This document shows, piece by piece, positions 62,981 to 64,000 of a stretch of DNA of 64,000 nt. Numbering within the stretch: position 1 is the stretch's first letter; each line of letters begins with the position of its first letter. The translations under genes and the position numbers were made by a program. The notes below the pieces were generated by a model that made no database searches, was not told the origin of the DNA, and worked only from the letters and a program-made list of their open reading frames with translations. This DNA comes from Chryseotalea sanaruensis. Lineage in GTDB: Bacteria; Bacteroidota; Bacteroidia; Cytophagales; Cyclobacteriaceae. The stretch lies in assembly GCF_003990915.1 (NCBI RefSeq), contig NZ_BHXQ01000003.1, forward strand, positions 558,001 through 622,000. Direction: 5' to 3'.

Positions 62981-64000
62981 TTATTTTATTCCTGGTTGTT
63001 TAATTTCAAAACCTGTTTTTGCTTTTTCGTCTGCCACGAGTTTACGAACATCAGCTAATAATTTTTTAGCATCGTATACAATGCCATCTTTTACTGTATA
63101 CTTAACACCACCCACACGTTGCACGGTGTTATCATCTGATAGTTTAACAGCACCTGTACCATAAAGTACTTGTATGTTTGCCAATGGATTCTGGTCAATA
63201 ATTACTAAATCGGCCAGCTTACCTACTTCAACAGACCCTAAATCCTTATCAACGCCTAAAGCCTGTGCGCCATACAGTGTTGCTGAGCGAATAATCTCTA
63301 AAGGATGAAAACCACATTCGCGCAATAATTCCATTTCGCGGATATAAGCAAAACCATAGGTTTGAAAAATGAAACCGGAGTCTGAACCAGTGGTCACGCG
63401 GCCTCCTCTGTTTTTATATTCATTCACGAAAGTCATCCATAACTGATAATTCTTTTTCCACTCTACCTCTTGTTCAGTACCCCAGTTGAACCAATATGAG
63501 CCATGCGCTTTTTTATTGGGTTGAAAGAAAGTCCATAGCTGAGGAATTGTATACTCTTCATGCCACTCTGCTCTTCTGGCCTTATGTAAATCGCGACTGG
63601 CTTCGTAGATGTTGAAAGTAGGATCAAGTGTGAAATCCAGCTTCAGGAGTTGATCCATTACCTGGTTCCACTTTTCAGAATAAGGTGCTGCCGCTTGCTG
63701 CCAGAGTTTACCGGCATTTTCAAAACGATGCTGTTCATTCTGATAATTGTAATCAAGGGGATAATTCTGAATAGTTTGGTTGGTAAACATGGCTTCTGGT
63801 AAACCATACCAATGCTCCATAGAAGTCAATCCTGCTTCAGCAGATTTTACAACATTCCATCTGGCTACATCCATTTGTGCATGGTGGCAGGCAGAACGTA
63901 GCCCTAAACGTTTGTTCTCGCGCAGGGCAGCGTCCATCACCACGGGTGAGGCTCCAAAAAACTTTATACCATCAGCACCTTTAGCTTTATTTTCATTTAC
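62981..64000 (-). CDS. amidohydrolase-family metal-dependent hydrolase (partial, runs off the right edge)
   Basis: The reading frame stays open from 64000 to 62981, so the N-terminal part lies outside. The visible part includes VKFFGASP-like upstream residues, HHAQMDV (metal His pair), SMEHWYG, and TGSDSGFIFQTYG (metal Asp), and ends in the usual EVGKLADLVIIDQNPL region. These are late parts of the imidazolonepropionase-like amidohydrolase fold. The substrate is unknown. Confidence 0.88.
   Translation of the reverse strand, partial: VNENKAKGADGIKFFGASPVVMDAALRENKRLGLRSACHHAQMDVARWNVVKSAEAGLTSMEHWYGLPEAMFTNQTIQNYPLDYNYQNEQHRFENAGKLWQQAAAPYSEKWNQVMDQLLKLDFTLDPTFNIYEASRDLHKARRAEWHEEYTIPQLWTFFQPNKKAHGSYWFNWGTEQEVEWKKNYQLWMTFVNEYKNRGGRVTTGSDSGFIFQTYGFAYIREMELLRECGFHPLEIIRSATLYGAQALGVDKDLGSVEVGKLADLVIIDQNPLANIQVLYGTGAVKLSDDNTVQRVGGVKYTVKDGIVYDAKKLLADVRKLVADEKAKTGFEIKQPGIK

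Noticed and set aside
1-64000. CRISPR arrays, tRNA or rRNA genes, prophage, transposase
   Set aside because: I scanned the gaps and found no spaced repeats, no cloverleaf-like segments with GTTCGA-type loops, and no integrase or transposase frames.

Overview
The window reads as chromosome of a member of the Bacteroidota, most likely a gliding Cytophagales-type bacterium. The evidence is gldA/gldF/gldG, a type III glutamine synthetase, a TonB-dependent receptor with a carboxypeptidase-regulatory-like N-terminus, DUF3098, GIN-domain and HYC_CC_PP-type proteins, and promoters of the Bacteroidota form TTTG-N19-TAnnTTTG (best at 18058, 22597, 36714 and 57824). No rRNA or tRNA gene was recognised, so finer placement is inference. 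Most of the window is dense housekeeping sequence, with no prophage, CRISPR array or transposase.

Layout. 1-4000: end of a sigma-54 activator, a 38-residue lipoprotein, a LuxE-like acyltransferase, a lipoprotein, a GIN-domain protein and a TerB-like protein. 4000-12900: a complete arginine block (GNAT acyltransferase, argG, argC, argD, argF', argB, argE-like deacylase, argH) preceded by a promoter, a possible Arg-containing leader peptide and a terminator-like hairpin. The transcarbamylase has Val at the position that separates acetyl- from succinyl-ornithine enzymes, which points to a succinylated pathway. 12900-16250 (minus): TonB receptor, secreted HMA-domain protein and HYC_CC_PP protein, a likely copper-related locus. 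16300-20990: pcm, a hotdog thioesterase, an unknown protein, a K+-dependent and probably Na+-pumping membrane pyrophosphatase, and a DUF2147 protein. 21040-26200: ECF sigma factor with a possible membrane anti-sigma factor, then ftsX-DUF3098-uppP-truB-ribF. 26200-28120: 3-oxoacid CoA-transferase subunits split by a four-helix-bundle gene flanked by inverted repeats. 28430-36700: glnN, a CapA-like protein, pdeM, a phosphate-selective porin followed by a PiT transporter, and a zinc phospholipase/nuclease-like protein. 36700-45000: rpsT, radC, a serine hydrolase, DUF1684, pheT, a coiled-coil protein with zapA, rny and a small GNAT. 45000-50500 (minus): dnaN, and gldA-gldF-gldG with a DUF4340 gene. 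50700-57640: a thioredoxin-fold lipid/cell-envelope type protein, an orphan protein, DUF5690, an AT-rich 7TM histidine kinase and a Dph6-like PP-loop protein. 57820-60143: a self-contained arsR-SRPBCC-DoxX-SRPBCC-DUF4256 operon with two operator palindromes placed around its promoter. 60300-64000 (minus): glnS, a TPR lipoprotein and a partial amidohydrolase.

The points most worth checking are the arginine block (leader peptide, four-cysteine GNAT, Val90 transcarbamylase), the HYC/HMA/TonB-receptor locus, the inverted-repeat-flanked four-helix-bundle gene, and the ftsX promoter that overlaps the apparent start codon.
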